The notes under the pieces: model-generated
Database searches by the model: none
What the model saw: the letters and a program-made list of their open reading frames with translations, nothing else
Told to the model about the DNA's origin: nothing
Assembly (NCBI RefSeq): GCF_002327105.1
Contig: NZ_CP023406.1
Span: 930,001-994,000 of the forward strand
Source of the DNA: Luteimonas chenhongjianii
GTDB lineage: Bacteria > Pseudomonadota > Gammaproteobacteria > Xanthomonadales > Xanthomonadaceae
DNA length: 64,000 bases
Reading direction: 5' to 3'
Position numbers and translations under genes: made by a program
Shown: one piece after another, positions 19,559 through 28,496 of the stretch
How the letters are laid out: each line of letters starts with the position of its first letter
Numbering within the stretch: the stretch's first letter is position 1

Positions 19559-20425
19559 ATGCACCGAACTCTCTCCGCCTTGCTCGGCATCGCATTTCTT
19601 GCCGCCGCCGCGCCCGTCGCCGACGCCCAGAACGCGCGCCAGGCGCGCCAGCAAGTCGAGGCCAGCATGCTGGTCACCGGCCACGTCGACATCGATCGCG
19701 ATGGCCGGGTCAGCGCGCACGTCCTCGACCGGCCTGACAAGCTACCGCCCTACGTCATCGACCTGGTCGAGCGCGCCCTCCCGGCGCTGCGTTTCGAACC
19801 GATCCTCGTTGACGGCGCCCCGGTGCTCGCACGGGCGAAGATGAGCATACGGCTGGTGGCCAAGCCGACCGGCGATGGCGACGGCAATATGCAACTCCGC
19901 ATCGCGGGCGCGCATTTCGGCGAGGAATACTCCGACAGCGATCGCACCAGCGTGCGGCGGTCGAACCTGCGTCCGCCGCGCTATCCAATGAACATCGCGC
20001 AGATCGGTGGCAAGGGGACGGTCTACCTGCTGGTCCAGGTGGGCCGTGATGGCAGGCCCATGGATGTCGTGGCCGAGCAGGTCAACCTCACTGCAGTGGG
20101 CAGCGCGCGGGAGATGGAGATGATCCGGACCGCCCTGGCGAAGACGGCCGTGGACAATGCCCGCAAGCATTGGGTCTTCACGCCGCCGGATGCGGGCGAA
20201 GCCGCCGGACGCGACTACTGGGTGGTCCGCGTGCCTGTCGATTTCCGGCTGGACAACAGCGGAGAGACCGCCCATGGCAAGTGGATTGCCTATCACCCGG
20301 GTCCGGTGCAGCGACCGGCGTGGGCGGCGCCCGCGCCTCTGGGCTTCAGTCCCGACACACTGGTCGCCGGCGGCATGACACCCGAGTCCTCGCGCTTCAA
20401 GCTGCTGACGGCGCTCGAGGGCTGA
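19559..20425 (+). CDS. Exported protein with TonB C-terminal-like domain
   Basis: This 288-aa protein has a signal peptide (LLGIAFLAAAAPVADAQ). A first half of beta-rich sequence contains VTGHVDIDRDGRVSAHVLD. The second half carries the TonB-C pattern: PPRYPMNIAQIGGKGTVYLL, then VQVGRDGRPMDVVAEQVN and RKHWVFTPP. It lacks the N-terminal membrane anchor and proline-rich span of true TonB. It is therefore better called a TonB-C-domain periplasmic protein than a transducer. The ATG follows a CAGG about 8 nt upstream. The next feature is a bidirectional terminator shared with rho. Confidence 0.7.
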   Translation: MHRTLSALLGIAFLAAAAPVADAQNARQARQQVEASMLVTGHVDIDRDGRVSAHVLDRPDKLPPYVIDLVERALPALRFEPILVDGAPVLARAKMSIRLVAKPTGDGDGNMQLRIAGAHFGEEYSDSDRTSVRRSNLRPPRYPMNIAQIGGKGTVYLLVQVGRDGRPMDVVAEQVNLTAVGSAREMEMIRTALAKTAVDNARKHWVFTPPDAGEAAGRDYWVVRVPVDFRLDNSGETAHGKWIAYHPGPVQRPAWAAPAPLGFSPDTLVAGGMTPESSRFKLLTALEG

Positions 20426-20512
20426 TCATGGAGCGCGGGTGGGAGCTCCACTCGCGACATCCCGATGCTGTTTGGCGGGCAGTATCGGGCCCCGTCGCCC
20501 GGCCGGCAGTCG

Positions 20513-20542
20513 AAAAAAAGCCCCGCGATGCGGGGCTTTTTC
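20513..20542. terminator. Bidirectional intrinsic terminator
   Basis: AAAAAAAGCCCCGC-GATG-CGGGGCTTTTT forms a GC-rich stem flanked by A and T runs on both sides. It is suited to stop both the TonB-C-like gene (plus) and rho (minus). Confidence 0.9.
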
Positions 20543-20557
20543 CTGGACGACGCTTCG

Positions 20558-22369
20558 TCAGCGCTTCATCGACGAGAAGAATTCGTCGTTGGACTTCGTG
20601 CTCTTCATCTTGTCGAGCAGGAACTCCATCGCGGCGATTTCGTCCATCGGGTGGAGGAGCTTGCGCAGGATCCAGATGCGCTGCAGCAGGTCCGGCTCGA
20701 TGAGGTAATCCTCGCGGCGGGTGCCCGACTGGTTGACGTTGATCGCCGGGTAGACGCGCTTCTCGGTGATGCGGCGGTCGAGGTGCACTTCCGAGTTGCC
20801 GGTGCCCTTGAACTCTTCGTAGATCACCTTGTCCATCGCGCTGCCGGTGTCGACCAGGGCAGTGGCGATGATGGTCAGCGAGCCGCCTTCCTCGACGTTG
20901 CGCGCCGCGCCGAAGAAGCGCTTGGGGCGGTGCATCGCGTTGGCGTCGACGCCGCCGGTCAGGACCTTGCCCGAGCTCGGCACCACGTTGTTGTAGGCGC
21001 GGGCGAGGCGGGTGATCGAGTCGAGCAGGATGACGACATCCTTCTTGTGCTCGACCAGGCGCTTGGCGCGTTCGATCACCATCTCGGCGACCTGCACATG
21101 GCGCGCGGCCGGCTCGTCGAACGTCGAGGAAATGACTTCGCCGCGCACGGTGCGCTGCATCTCGGTCACTTCTTCGGGCCGCTCGTCGATCAGCAGCACG
21201 ATCATGTGCACGTCGGGATGGTTGTAGGTAATCGCGCTGGCGATCTGCTGCATCATCATCGTCTTGCCGGCCTTCGGCGGCGAAACGATCAGGGCGCGCT
21301 GGCCCTTGCCCTGCGGTGCCATCAGGTCGAGGATGCGGCCGGCGATGTCCTCGCTGGACCCGTCGCCACGCTCGAGCTTGAAGCGCTTGCGCGGGAACAG
21401 CGGGGTCAGGTTCTCGAACAGCACCTTGCCCTTGCTGGCTTCCGGCGGCTCGCCGTTGATCGTGTCGACGACCGACAGCGCGAAGTAGCGCTCGCCATCC
21501 TTGGGCCAGCGGATGCGGCCCAGCAGATGGTCGCCGGTGCGCAGGTTGAAGCGGCGGATCTGGCTGGGCGAGATGTAGACGTCATCGGGGCCGGCGAGAT
21601 AGCTCGCCTCGGCCGCGCGCAGGAAGCCGTAGCCGTCGGGCAGGATCTCGAGCACGCCGTCAGCGACGACACCTTCGCCGTGGCGGGTCAGGACCTTGAG
21701 CAGGCCGAAGATCACGTCCTGCTTGCGCGCGCGGGCCACGCCTTCGATCGCCAGCTGGTCGGCGATGTCGAGCAGCTTGTGCGCCGGCATCTGCTTCAGA
21801 TCGCTCAGCGTGTACTGCGGGAAGCCTTCCGGGATGTTCGGTGGCGGCAGGCGCTGGACGTGGTCGTTGCCGCCGTCCTGCGGCAGGCCGTCGTCGCGGC
21901 CACCGCCGCGGGGACGGTCGCGCCGGTTCTTGAAGCGGTCGCGGCGGTTGTTGCCGCCCTGATCGTTGTTGTTGCCGTTGTTGTTGCCGCGGTTCTGGTT
22001 CTGCTGGCCGCCACCCTGCTGGCGCGGTTCACCGCCCTGCTGGGCGTTGTGCTGACCGCCATTGGGCTGACCATTGCCGGGGCTGCCCGGGTTGCCGCGC
22101 TGGGCGTCGCCGTTGCCCTGGCCGGACTCACCGCTCGCCCGGGGCGGGTCGGCACGTGGCGTTTCGGGCTGTGGTGCGGCGTCCCGGGGCGGAGGCGCAC
22201 TGATCGCCGCAGGCCTGGGCGCCGGGGCGTCCTGGGTGGCCAGCGGCAACTGCGACTGGCTGTCGGATGGTGCGGAATCGGCGGCCTTCTTGGCCACGCG
22301 CGGCTTACGCACGCGCTTCACCGCGGTGTCGCCCTCGGGCGTGCCGGGATCGGAAGTATTGTCGGACAA
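20558..22369 (-). CDS. rho: Transcription termination factor Rho with long disordered N-terminal extension
   Basis: This hexameric RNA helicase ends transcription. The C-terminal ~420 residues match canonical Rho: [15 protein letters not shown]-like [36 protein letters not shown] (RNA-binding CSD), the P-loop [11 protein letters not shown] and [16 protein letters not shown]. About 184 residues precede this, against none in E. coli. They comprise a basic start, a Pro/Ala-rich part, and an Asn/Gln/Gly-rich low-complexity block ending in [19 protein letters not shown]. The start is assigned to TTG (LSDNTSDPG) because GAGG lies 9 nt upstream and xanthomonad Rho begins similarly. Total length is 603 aa. 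Confidence 0.95.
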   Translation of the reverse strand: MSDNTSDPGTPEGDTAVKRVRKPRVAKKAADSAPSDSQSQLPLATQDAPAPRPAAISAPPPRDAAPQPETPRADPPRASGESGQGNGDAQRGNPGSPGNGQPNGGQHNAQQGGEPRQQGGGQQNQNRGNNNGNNNDQGGNNRRDRFKNRRDRPRGGGRDDGLPQDGGNDHVQRLPPPNIPEGFPQYTLSDLKQMPAHKLLDIADQLAIEGVARARKQDVIFGLLKVLTRHGEGVVADGVLEILPDGYGFLRAAEASYLAGPDDVYISPSQIRRFNLRTGDHLLGRIRWPKDGERYFALSVVDTINGEPPEASKGKVLFENLTPLFPRKRFKLERGDGSSEDIAGRILDLMAPQGKGQRALIVSPPKAGKTMMMQQIASAITYNHPDVHMIVLLIDERPEEVTEMQRTVRGEVISSTFDEPAARHVQVAEMVIERAKRLVEHKKDVVILLDSITRLARAYNNVVPSSGKVLTGGVDANAMHRPKRFFGAARNVEEGGSLTIIATALVDTGSAMDKVIYEEFKGTGNSEVHLDRRITEKRVYPAINVNQSGTRREDYLIEPDLLQRIWILRKLLHPMDEIAAMEFLLDKMKSTKSNDEFFSSMKR

Positions 22370-22576
22370 GCGGAAAATCCTCGCTCGGTGCGAGCGCCCG
22401 GGACGGGCGGTGGCGGAAGATGGACGGTCTGGAGTGACGTCAGATGGGTGCGGCGGGCCGATGGCACGCCGGAGGAGCGCAAACCTAGCACTGCGCCCGA
22501 CCGGCGGCAAGCGGGCGCCGCACGGTCGGTTCAGTCGGCATCGCCCTTGCAGGGTCCGCCGACAGTTGGAACGGAC

Positions 22577-22903
22577 TCAGAGCGCCTTGTCGATCATCTG
22601 GGCAAGCTGTGGCTTGCCGACGGCGCCGATCTGGGTCGCCTGGACCTGACCGTCCTTGAACAGGAGCAGCATCGGGATGGAGCGCACGTGATACTTCAGC
22701 GCGGTGGCCTGGTTCTGGTCCACGTCCACCTTCACCACCTTGGCGCGGCCGGCGTAATCGCCCGCCAGCTCGTCGAGCGCCGGGGCGATCATCTTGCAGG
22801 GGCCACACCACGGCGCCCAGAAATCGACCAGCACCGGCACGTCGGACTGCAGCACGGTGGCTTCGAAATCTGAATCGCTGGCATGGATGACGGCTTCGGT
22901 CAC
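22577..22903 (-). CDS. trxA: Thioredoxin
   Basis: This 108-aa cytosolic disulfide reductase has the active site WCGPC at residues 32-36 in the context VDFWAPWCGPCKMIAPALDEL and the cis-proline in SIPMLLLFKDG. The start codon is GTG with GGAG upstream. It lies between rho and rhlB, the same trio as in E. coli (rhlB divergent from trxA-rho). It may share transcription with rho, since no terminator is visible in the 207 nt between them. Confidence 0.95.
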   Translation of the reverse strand: MTEAVIHASDSDFEATVLQSDVPVLVDFWAPWCGPCKMIAPALDELAGDYAGRAKVVKVDVDQNQATALKYHVRSIPMLLLFKDGQVQATQIGAVGKPQLAQMIDKAL

Positions 22904-22930
22904 GGGGGTCTCCGGTGGCTGGGCGCCCGC

Positions 22931-22962
22931 TTGAAGCAGCGGGGCCGGGATGGATGTAAAAT
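22931..22962 (+). promoter_or_regulatory. Candidate rhlB promoter
   Basis: TTGAAG (22931-22936) and TAAAAT (22957-22962) are separated by 20 bp, longer than the ideal 17. If used, it gives a leader of about 135 nt that folds into two hairpins (GGACG/CGTCC at about 23001-23016 and AGGCAGTC/GACTGCCT at 23024-23048). Confidence 0.35.
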
Positions 22963-23104
22963 GGGGAATCGCCGACCGGAATCAAGGTGGCGCTCCTGCG
23001 GGACGGCATAGCGTCCTGCGCCCAGGCAGTCTGCCGTCGCGACTGCCTCCCACGCAAGCACGCGGCGCCCTCCAGTCGGCGACGCCCCGGACACCTTCCT
23101 ACGC

Positions 23105-24868
23105 ATGAGCGACAAGCCTCTTACCGACATCACCTTCTCGTCCTTCGACCTGCATCCGGCGTTGCTTGCCGGGCTGGAAGAGGCCGGGTTCACCCGCTGC
23201 ACGCCGATCCAGGCGCTGACGCTGCCGCTGGCGCTCGCCGGCCGCGACGTCGCCGGCCAGGCCCAGACCGGCACCGGCAAGACCCTGGCGTTCCTGGTCG
23301 CCGTGATCAACCGGCTGTTGTCGAAGCCGGCGCTGGCCGACCGCAAGCCGGAAGACCCGCGCGCGCTGATCCTCGCGCCGACCCGCGAACTCGCCATCCA
23401 GATCCACAAGGACGCGGTGAAGTTCGGCAGCCACCTCGGGTTGAAGTTCGCCCTGGTCTACGGCGGCGTGGACTACGACAAGCAGCGGCAGATCCTCACC
23501 GAGGGCGCCGACGTCATCATCGCGACCCCCGGCCGTCTGATCGACTACGTCAAGCAGCACAAGGTCGTCAGCCTGCACGCCTGCGAGATCTGCGTGCTCG
23601 ACGAAGCCGACCGCATGTTCGACCTCGGTTTCATCAAGGACATCCGCTTCCTGCTGCGGCGCATGCCGATCCGTACCGAGCGGCAGACGCTGCTGTTCTC
23701 GGCGACGCTGAGCCACCGCGTGCTCGAGCTCGCCTACGAGCACATGAACGAGCCGGAGAAGCTGGTCGTCGAAAGCGAGTTCATCACCAATGCCAAGGTC
23801 CGGCAGGTGATGTACTTCCCCGCCGACGACGAGAAGCTGCAGCTTCTGCTGGGCCTGCTCTCGCGCAGCGAGGGTGCGCGCACGATGGTGTTCGTCAATA
23901 CCAAGGCGTTCATCGAGCGGGTCGCGCGGGCGCTGGAGAAGGCCGGCTACCGCGTCGGCGTGCTGTCTGGCGATGTGCCGCAGAAGAAGCGCGAGAGCCT
24001 GCTGAAGAAGTTCCAGGCCGGCCAGCTCGAACTGCTGGTGGCCACCGATGTCGCCGCCCGCGGCCTGCACATCGACGGCGTCAGCCATGTCTTCAACTAC
24101 GACCTGCCGTTCGATGCCGAGGACTACGTGCACCGCATCGGCCGCACCGCGCGCCTGGGCGCCGAGGGTGACGCGATCAGCTTCGCCTGCGAGCGCTATG
24201 CGCAGAGCCTGCCCGAGATCGAGGCCTACATCGAACAGAAGATCCCGGTGGAGCCGGTCACCGCGGAGTTGCTGACCGCGTTGCCGCGCAAGCCGCGCGA
24301 GGGCGTCGAACTCGATCCCGAGGACGGCGAGAGCATCGGCGAGATCTTCAAGGAAGTGCGCGAGGCCCGCGCGGTCGAGGATGCCAAGCGTGGTGGCGGT
24401 CGCAGTGCTGGCGGCGGCCGCGGTGCCGGTGGCGGCCGCAGTGGTCCCGGCGCGCGCGCGGCGGGCAGCGAGGGCCGTGGCGAGCGCGGACCGCGCAAGC
24501 CGCGTCGCCGGCCTGAAGACGCCGCAGCCGAGGCTGCGCCCGCTGCGCCGGCCGCAGCAGCGGCGCCCGTCATCGATGCCGCGGCTGCAGTCGCCCAGGC
24601 GACGCCGGACGAATCGCGTCCGCCGCGCAAGCCGCGCCGCCGGCGTGGCGGCAAGAAGGTCGAGGGTGCGCCCGCGCCGCAGCCCGGTGTGGCCGCAGCC
24701 GCCGAAGCGCCGGCGAAGCCGCGTGGCGATGCCGGCAAGGGTCCGCGTGAAGTGCGTCCGACCCAGCGGCCGGCGACGACCACGCCGAAGGCCGACATGG
24801 CGCCATCGCTGCTCAGCCGCATCGGTCGCGGGCTGCGTCGTCTGGTCTCAGGTGGCGACACGCGCTGA
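23105..24868 (+). CDS. rhlB: DEAD-box ATP-dependent RNA helicase RhlB
   Basis: This RNA helicase takes part in mRNA turnover, acting in the degradosome with RNase E in E. coli. All DEAD-box motifs are present: the Q motif CTPIQ, Walker [19 protein letters not shown] in [16 protein letters not shown] in LLFSATLS, and [10 protein letters not shown]. The catalytic core ends near residue 400. A tail of about 190 residues is disordered, rich in Arg, Gly, Ala and Pro, with basic patches such as RKPRRR and RRRRGGKK, probably for RNA binding. Total length is 587 aa against 421 in E. coli. It is divergent from trxA, and a terminator follows. Confidence 0.93.
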   Translation: MSDKPLTDITFSSFDLHPALLAGLEEAGFTRCTPIQALTLPLALAGRDVAGQAQTGTGKTLAFLVAVINRLLSKPALADRKPEDPRALILAPTRELAIQIHKDAVKFGSHLGLKFALVYGGVDYDKQRQILTEGADVIIATPGRLIDYVKQHKVVSLHACEICVLDEADRMFDLGFIKDIRFLLRRMPIRTERQTLLFSATLSHRVLELAYEHMNEPEKLVVESEFITNAKVRQVMYFPADDEKLQLLLGLLSRSEGARTMVFVNTKAFIERVARALEKAGYRVGVLSGDVPQKKRESLLKKFQAGQLELLVATDVAARGLHIDGVSHVFNYDLPFDAEDYVHRIGRTARLGAEGDAISFACERYAQSLPEIEAYIEQKIPVEPVTAELLTALPRKPREGVELDPEDGESIGEIFKEVREARAVEDAKRGGGRSAGGGRGAGGGRSGPGARAAGSEGRGERGPRKPRRRPEDAAAEAAPAAPAAAAAPVIDAAAAVAQATPDESRPPRKPRRRRGGKKVEGAPAPQPGVAAAAEAPAKPRGDAGKGPREVRPTQRPATTTPKADMAPSLLSRIGRGLRRLVSGGDTR

Positions 24869-24892
24869 TCCGGCGTCGCCTGGCCGTCGAAG

Positions 24893-24920
24893 AAAAAGCC
24901 CCGCTCCGGCGGGGCTTTTT
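24893..24920. terminator. Intrinsic terminator after rhlB
   Basis: AAAAAGCCCCGC/GCGGGGCTTTTT forms a stem with a short loop and a T5 tail, located 25 nt after the rhlB stop. Confidence 0.9.
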
Positions 24921-25284
24921 CGTGCGGGGGGTTCCGCGCGGGTCACCGAGCAGCGCGGGAACGTGCGCCGGTGACTCCACCCGATGCCGCGCTCGGCGGT
25001 CGCACCCGCAGGCGGGCCATGGCCGCGCTTGCGGCCCCCGGAACGGCAGCGCCGCCAGCAGCGCGGCCACGGCAGTCCGGGCCTGGCGCTGCGGGGCCGG
25101 CGCGATGCGCGAACTTCGCACTCGATACCGCATGCCGCGCTCCCGCATGGAGCGCAACGCTGTCTTCCCGAGGGCGCTGGCGCATGGGCGTGGTCGGGCC
25201 GCTCGCCCGCACCCGCCCGGCGATGCGCGTCGCTGCCGAGCCGGCGCGTGCGGCGCATGACATCGCCACGCACGGTTTCCCTGC
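24921..25284. other. Intergenic region before ftsE, no gene recognised
   Basis: This region is GC-rich. It is open in the ftsE frame for about 109 codons, but the translation is low-complexity Ala/Arg/Pro and unlike any FtsE N-terminus. No RNA gene or repeat was recognised. The ftsE promoter appears to lie at its right edge. Confidence 0.5.
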
Positions 25285-25290
25285 GATACT
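25285..25290 (+). promoter_or_regulatory. Predicted extended -10 box of leaderless ftsE promoter
   Basis: TGCGATACT (an extended -10 with GATACT) ends 7 nt before the ftsE ATG, so the mRNA would start at the ATG. There is no Shine-Dalgarno sequence. Confidence 0.45.
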
Positions 25291-25297
25291 TCGGCGC

Positions 25298-25987
25298 ATG
25301 AGCGTTCTGCGATTCGACAATGTCAGCAAACAGTACTCCGGCGGCCACGTGGCGCTGGCGGACGTCAGTTTCGAGGTGGCGGCAGGCGAGATGATCTTCG
25401 TCACCGGGCATTCCGGTGCGGGCAAGAGCACGCTGCTCAAACTCATCCATCTGGCCGAGCGGCCCAGCCGCGGCGCGGTGATGTTCGGCGAGCGCAACCT
25501 GCTCAAGGTCCGCGGCCGCCGGGTCGCCCTGCATCGCCGCGAGATCGGCGTGGTGTTCCAGGACCACCGCCTGCTGGCCGACCGCACGGTGTTCGACAAC
25601 ATCGCCCTGCCGCTGATCCTGCGCGGCATGCGTCGACCGGAGATCGGCAAGCGCGTGCGCAGCGTGCTCGAGCGTCTGGCGCTCGGCGCCCGCGAGCGCG
25701 CATTGCCCACCCAGCTGTCGGCCGGCGAGCAGCAGCGCATCGGCATCGCCCGCGCCATCGTCGGCGAACCGCGGCTGCTGGTCGCCGACGAGCCCACCGG
25801 CAACCTCGATCCCACCCTCTCGGCGGAGATCATGGCGTTGTTCGCCGAGTTGCCCGAGCGCGGTACCAGCGTGCTGATCGCCAGCCACGACCTGGGCCTG
25901 GTCAAGCGCATGAAGAAGCGCACCCTGGTCCTCGACCACGGCACGCTCGCCGACGACATCTCGCCGGAGGATCTCGCCGATGCCTGA
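25298..25987 (+). CDS. ftsE: Cell division ATP-binding protein FtsE
   Basis: This 229-aa ABC ATPase pairs with FtsX to control septal peptidoglycan hydrolases. Walker A is GHSGAGKST, the signature is LSAGEQQRIGIARAI (a mild variant of LSGGQ), and Walker B is LLVADEPTGNLDP. MSVLRFDNVSKQY is the normal family start. The gene end overlaps ftsX by 8 nt. Confidence 0.95.
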   Translation: MSVLRFDNVSKQYSGGHVALADVSFEVAAGEMIFVTGHSGAGKSTLLKLIHLAERPSRGAVMFGERNLLKVRGRRVALHRREIGVVFQDHRLLADRTVFDNIALPLILRGMRRPEIGKRVRSVLERLALGARERALPTQLSAGEQQRIGIARAIVGEPRLLVADEPTGNLDPTLSAEIMALFAELPERGTSVLIASHDLGLVKRMKKRTLVLDHGTLADDISPEDLADA

Positions 25988-26930
25988 GGCGCCCCGCAAC
26001 CAGCCTGCGCGCAGCGGCAGCTCTCCGGTCGGAACCTGGTTCGACCATCATCTCTACAGCGTGCTCGCCAGCCTCGGCCGGCTGTTCAAGAAGCCTTGGT
26101 CGGCAGCGCTGACGATCGGCGTGATGGCGGTCGCGCTGGCGCTGCCGCTCGGCCTGTGGCTGGTGCTCGACAACGTCGGCCGCCTTGGCGGCAGCATCGA
26201 TGCCTCGCGCGAGATCAGCGTCTTCCTCAAGCAGGATGTCGACGATGCGCGTGCACAGGCGCTGGCCGGGGAACTTCGCGGGCGCGGCGACGTCGGCAGC
26301 GTCGTGCATCGTTCGCCGGACGAGGGGCTGGCGGAACTGCGCGAGCGAGGCGAGTTCGGCGACACCATCGACGTGCTGGGGGAGAATCCGCTGCCGCACG
26401 TGTTGATCGTGACCCCCGGCGGCGACGAGATGCTGCTGGCGGGCGCCCTGCGCGCGATGCCCGAGATCGAGCTTGTCCAGCACGACGCCCAGTGGCGCGA
26501 GCGGCTCGACGGCTGGCTGCGCTTCGGTGGACGCGTGGTCTGGGTGCTCGCGGCCCTGCTCGGCATCGGCGCCCTGCTGGTGGTCGGCAATACGGTTCGG
26601 CTCGATATCCAGTCGCGACGCGAGGAACTCGGCGTGCTGCAGTTGCTCGGCGCCACCGATGGCTTCATCCGGCGGCCGTTCCTCTACTTGGGCGCCTGGT
26701 ACGGGCTCGCAGCCGGCGCGGTCGCGCTGGGCCTGCTGGCGCTCGCCGGGCGCGCACTGCAGCCGCCACTTGCCGAACTCGCCGCAAGCTATGGCGCCAC
26801 GTTCGCCCTGCGTGGCTTCGGGCCCCTGGGCGTACTGGCGGTGCTGGGCGGCGCGGCGTTGCTGGGCTGGCTCGGCGGCGGCATCGTCACCGGGCACTTC
26901 CTGCGCCAGACGCGACCCACCGAGACCTGA
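25980..26930 (+). CDS. ftsX: Cell division protein FtsX
   Basis: This is the permease-like partner of FtsE in the inner membrane (316 aa). Four membrane helices are visible, at about residues 40-60, 188-210, 236-258 and 282-302. A periplasmic domain lies between the first two (ASREISVFLKQDVDDARAQA). The motif NTVRLDIQSRREELGVLQLLGA is diagnostic. It overlaps ftsE, and the next gene starts 3 nt after its stop, suggesting one transcript. Confidence 0.95.
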   Translation: MPEAPRNQPARSGSSPVGTWFDHHLYSVLASLGRLFKKPWSAALTIGVMAVALALPLGLWLVLDNVGRLGGSIDASREISVFLKQDVDDARAQALAGELRGRGDVGSVVHRSPDEGLAELRERGEFGDTIDVLGENPLPHVLIVTPGGDEMLLAGALRAMPEIELVQHDAQWRERLDGWLRFGGRVVWVLAALLGIGALLVVGNTVRLDIQSRREELGVLQLLGATDGFIRRPFLYLGAWYGLAAGAVALGLLALAGRALQPPLAELAASYGATFALRGFGPLGVLAVLGGAALLGWLGGGIVTGHFLRQTRPTET

Positions 26931-26933
26931 TGC

Positions 26934-27755
26934 ATGGAAGACCTCCGCCACCTCGGCGGCGACACGCCCCGGGTGATGGTCGCCGACGGCTCCCTGCTGG
27001 TGCGCCGGCTGATCGGCGACGTGCTGCGACAGTCGCTGCCCGGCGTGGAGATCGTCGACTGCGCCAGCCTCGCCGATGCGACGCAGGCCCTGGCCGCCGC
27101 GCCGGTCGATCTGGTCAGCACCGCGCTGTCGCTGCCTGACGGTGACGGCCTGCAGCTGGCCCGCAGCGTTCGCGAGTCCACCGGACAGCGCTACGTGCCG
27201 GTGATCGTGGTGTCGGCCGACGCCCAGGCGCACCTCGAAGCGCGGCGCTTCACCGACGATGTCACCGACCATTTCGACAAGGCGCTGGGCCATCGCGCCC
27301 TGGCCGAGTTCATCCGCGGCTACGTTCAGCCGGAGCCGATTCCCGATGCGCACGTGCTCTACGTCGAGGACAGCCGCACGGTGGCGCTGGCAACCCGGCG
27401 CATGCTCGAGGCCCAGCAGATGCGCGTCACCCATGTGCTCAGCGCCGAGGATGCGCTGGCGTATCTGGAGGCCTATCGCGACGGCCCGGCCGCACCCGGC
27501 GCGGACCTCGTGCTCACCGACGTCTATCTCAAGGGCGAGCTCAGCGGCCACGACCTGTTGCGCGCGGTGCGGCGTGATTTCGGCTATGGCAAGCGCCAGC
27601 TGCCGGTGCTGGTGATGACCGGCGACGGCAACCACGACAACCAGGTCGCGCTGCTGCGTGCCGGTGCCAACGACCTGGTGGTCAAGCCGGCCGAAGAACG
27701 GGTGCTGGCGACCAAGGCCCTGTTCCAGCTGCGCCTGTCGGCAATTCGGGACTGA
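26934..27755 (+). CDS. Tandem receiver-domain response regulator, no output domain
   Basis: This 273-aa protein consists of two CheY-like receiver domains and nothing else. The second is intact: acidic pair in VLYVEDSRT, phosphoacceptor Asp196 in LVLTDVYLKG, Thr in VLVMTGDG and Lys in LVVKPAE. The first is degenerate: the phosphoacceptor position is Ala64 (DLVSTALSLPDGDG), although the later FDKALG lysine is kept. It probably signals by protein contact, with the first domain as a pseudo-receiver. It follows ftsX by 3 nt. No histidine kinase is nearby. Confidence 0.8.
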   Translation: MEDLRHLGGDTPRVMVADGSLLVRRLIGDVLRQSLPGVEIVDCASLADATQALAAAPVDLVSTALSLPDGDGLQLARSVRESTGQRYVPVIVVSADAQAHLEARRFTDDVTDHFDKALGHRALAEFIRGYVQPEPIPDAHVLYVEDSRTVALATRRMLEAQQMRVTHVLSAEDALAYLEAYRDGPAAPGADLVLTDVYLKGELSGHDLLRAVRRDFGYGKRQLPVLVMTGDGNHDNQVALLRAGANDLVVKPAEERVLATKALFQLRLSAIRD

Positions 27756-27797
27756 GGGCGCGCTACCCTGTCGCGCCCCCCGGCCGTCCAACCGAAC

Positions 27798-28496
27798 ATG
27801 TCCGACATCAGACTCGAACCGTCGTGGAAAGCACATGTCGGGGAGTGGCTGCGCCGCGACGACATGCAGGCCCTGTCGGCGTTCCTGCGCGCGCGCAGGA
27901 ACGCCGGCGCCCGGATCTTTCCACCGGGTCCGGAGATCTTCGCCGCCTTCGATGCCACGCCGTTCGACGCGGTGAAGGTCGTGATCCTCGGCCAGGATCC
28001 CTACCACGGGGCGGGCCAGGCCCATGGCCTGTGTTTCTCGGTGCGGCCGGACGTGCGGGTGCCGCCGTCGCTGGTCAACATCTACAAGGAGATCGAACGC
28101 GATCTGGGCCTGGCGCGGCCCGATCACGGCTGGCTGATGCCCTGGGCGCAGCGCGGCGTGCTGTTGCTCAACGCTGTGCTGACCGTGGAGGAGGGCAGGC
28201 CCGGCGTGCATCAGGGCAAGGGCTGGGAAGGCTTTACCGACCACGTCGTCGACGTGCTCAACCGCGAGCGCGAGGATCTGGTGTTCCTCTTGTGGGGCAG
28301 CTACGCGCAGGCCAAGGGCAAAGTCATCGACACCCATCGCCATTGCGTGCTGCGCACCACGCACCCATCGCCGTTGTCGGCGCACCGTGGTTTTCTGGGC
28401 AGCGGGCACTTCTCCAGGACCAACAACTTCCTGCGCAAGCGCGGCATCGCGCCGATCGACTGGTCGCTGCCGCGCCGCGCGGAGCTCGTCGCGTGA
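27798..28496 (+). CDS. ung: Uracil-DNA glycosylase
   Basis: This enzyme removes uracil from DNA as the first step of base excision repair. The 232-aa length and motifs are standard for family 1 UDG: VVILGQDPYHGAGQAHGLCF with the catalytic Asp and Tyr, LLLNAVLTVEEG, and HPSPLSAHRGFLGSGHFS with the catalytic His. The following HipA-like gene begins within its stop codon (GTGA overlap), so the two are coupled. Confidence 0.97.
   Translation: MSDIRLEPSWKAHVGEWLRRDDMQALSAFLRARRNAGARIFPPGPEIFAAFDATPFDAVKVVILGQDPYHGAGQAHGLCFSVRPDVRVPPSLVNIYKEIERDLGLARPDHGWLMPWAQRGVLLLNAVLTVEEGRPGVHQGKGWEGFTDHVVDVLNREREDLVFLLWGSYAQAKGKVIDTHRHCVLRTTHPSPLSAHRGFLGSGHFSRTNNFLRKRGIAPIDWSLPRRAELVA

Noticed and set aside
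16041..19595. Long minus-strand ORF opposite the ankyrin gene
   Set aside because: A repetitive Arg/Gln/His-rich translation without domains; it is a shadow of the ankyrin repeats.
24971..25297. N-terminal extension of FtsE
   Set aside because: The frame is open, but the translation is low-complexity and a -10 box lies right before the standard FtsE start.
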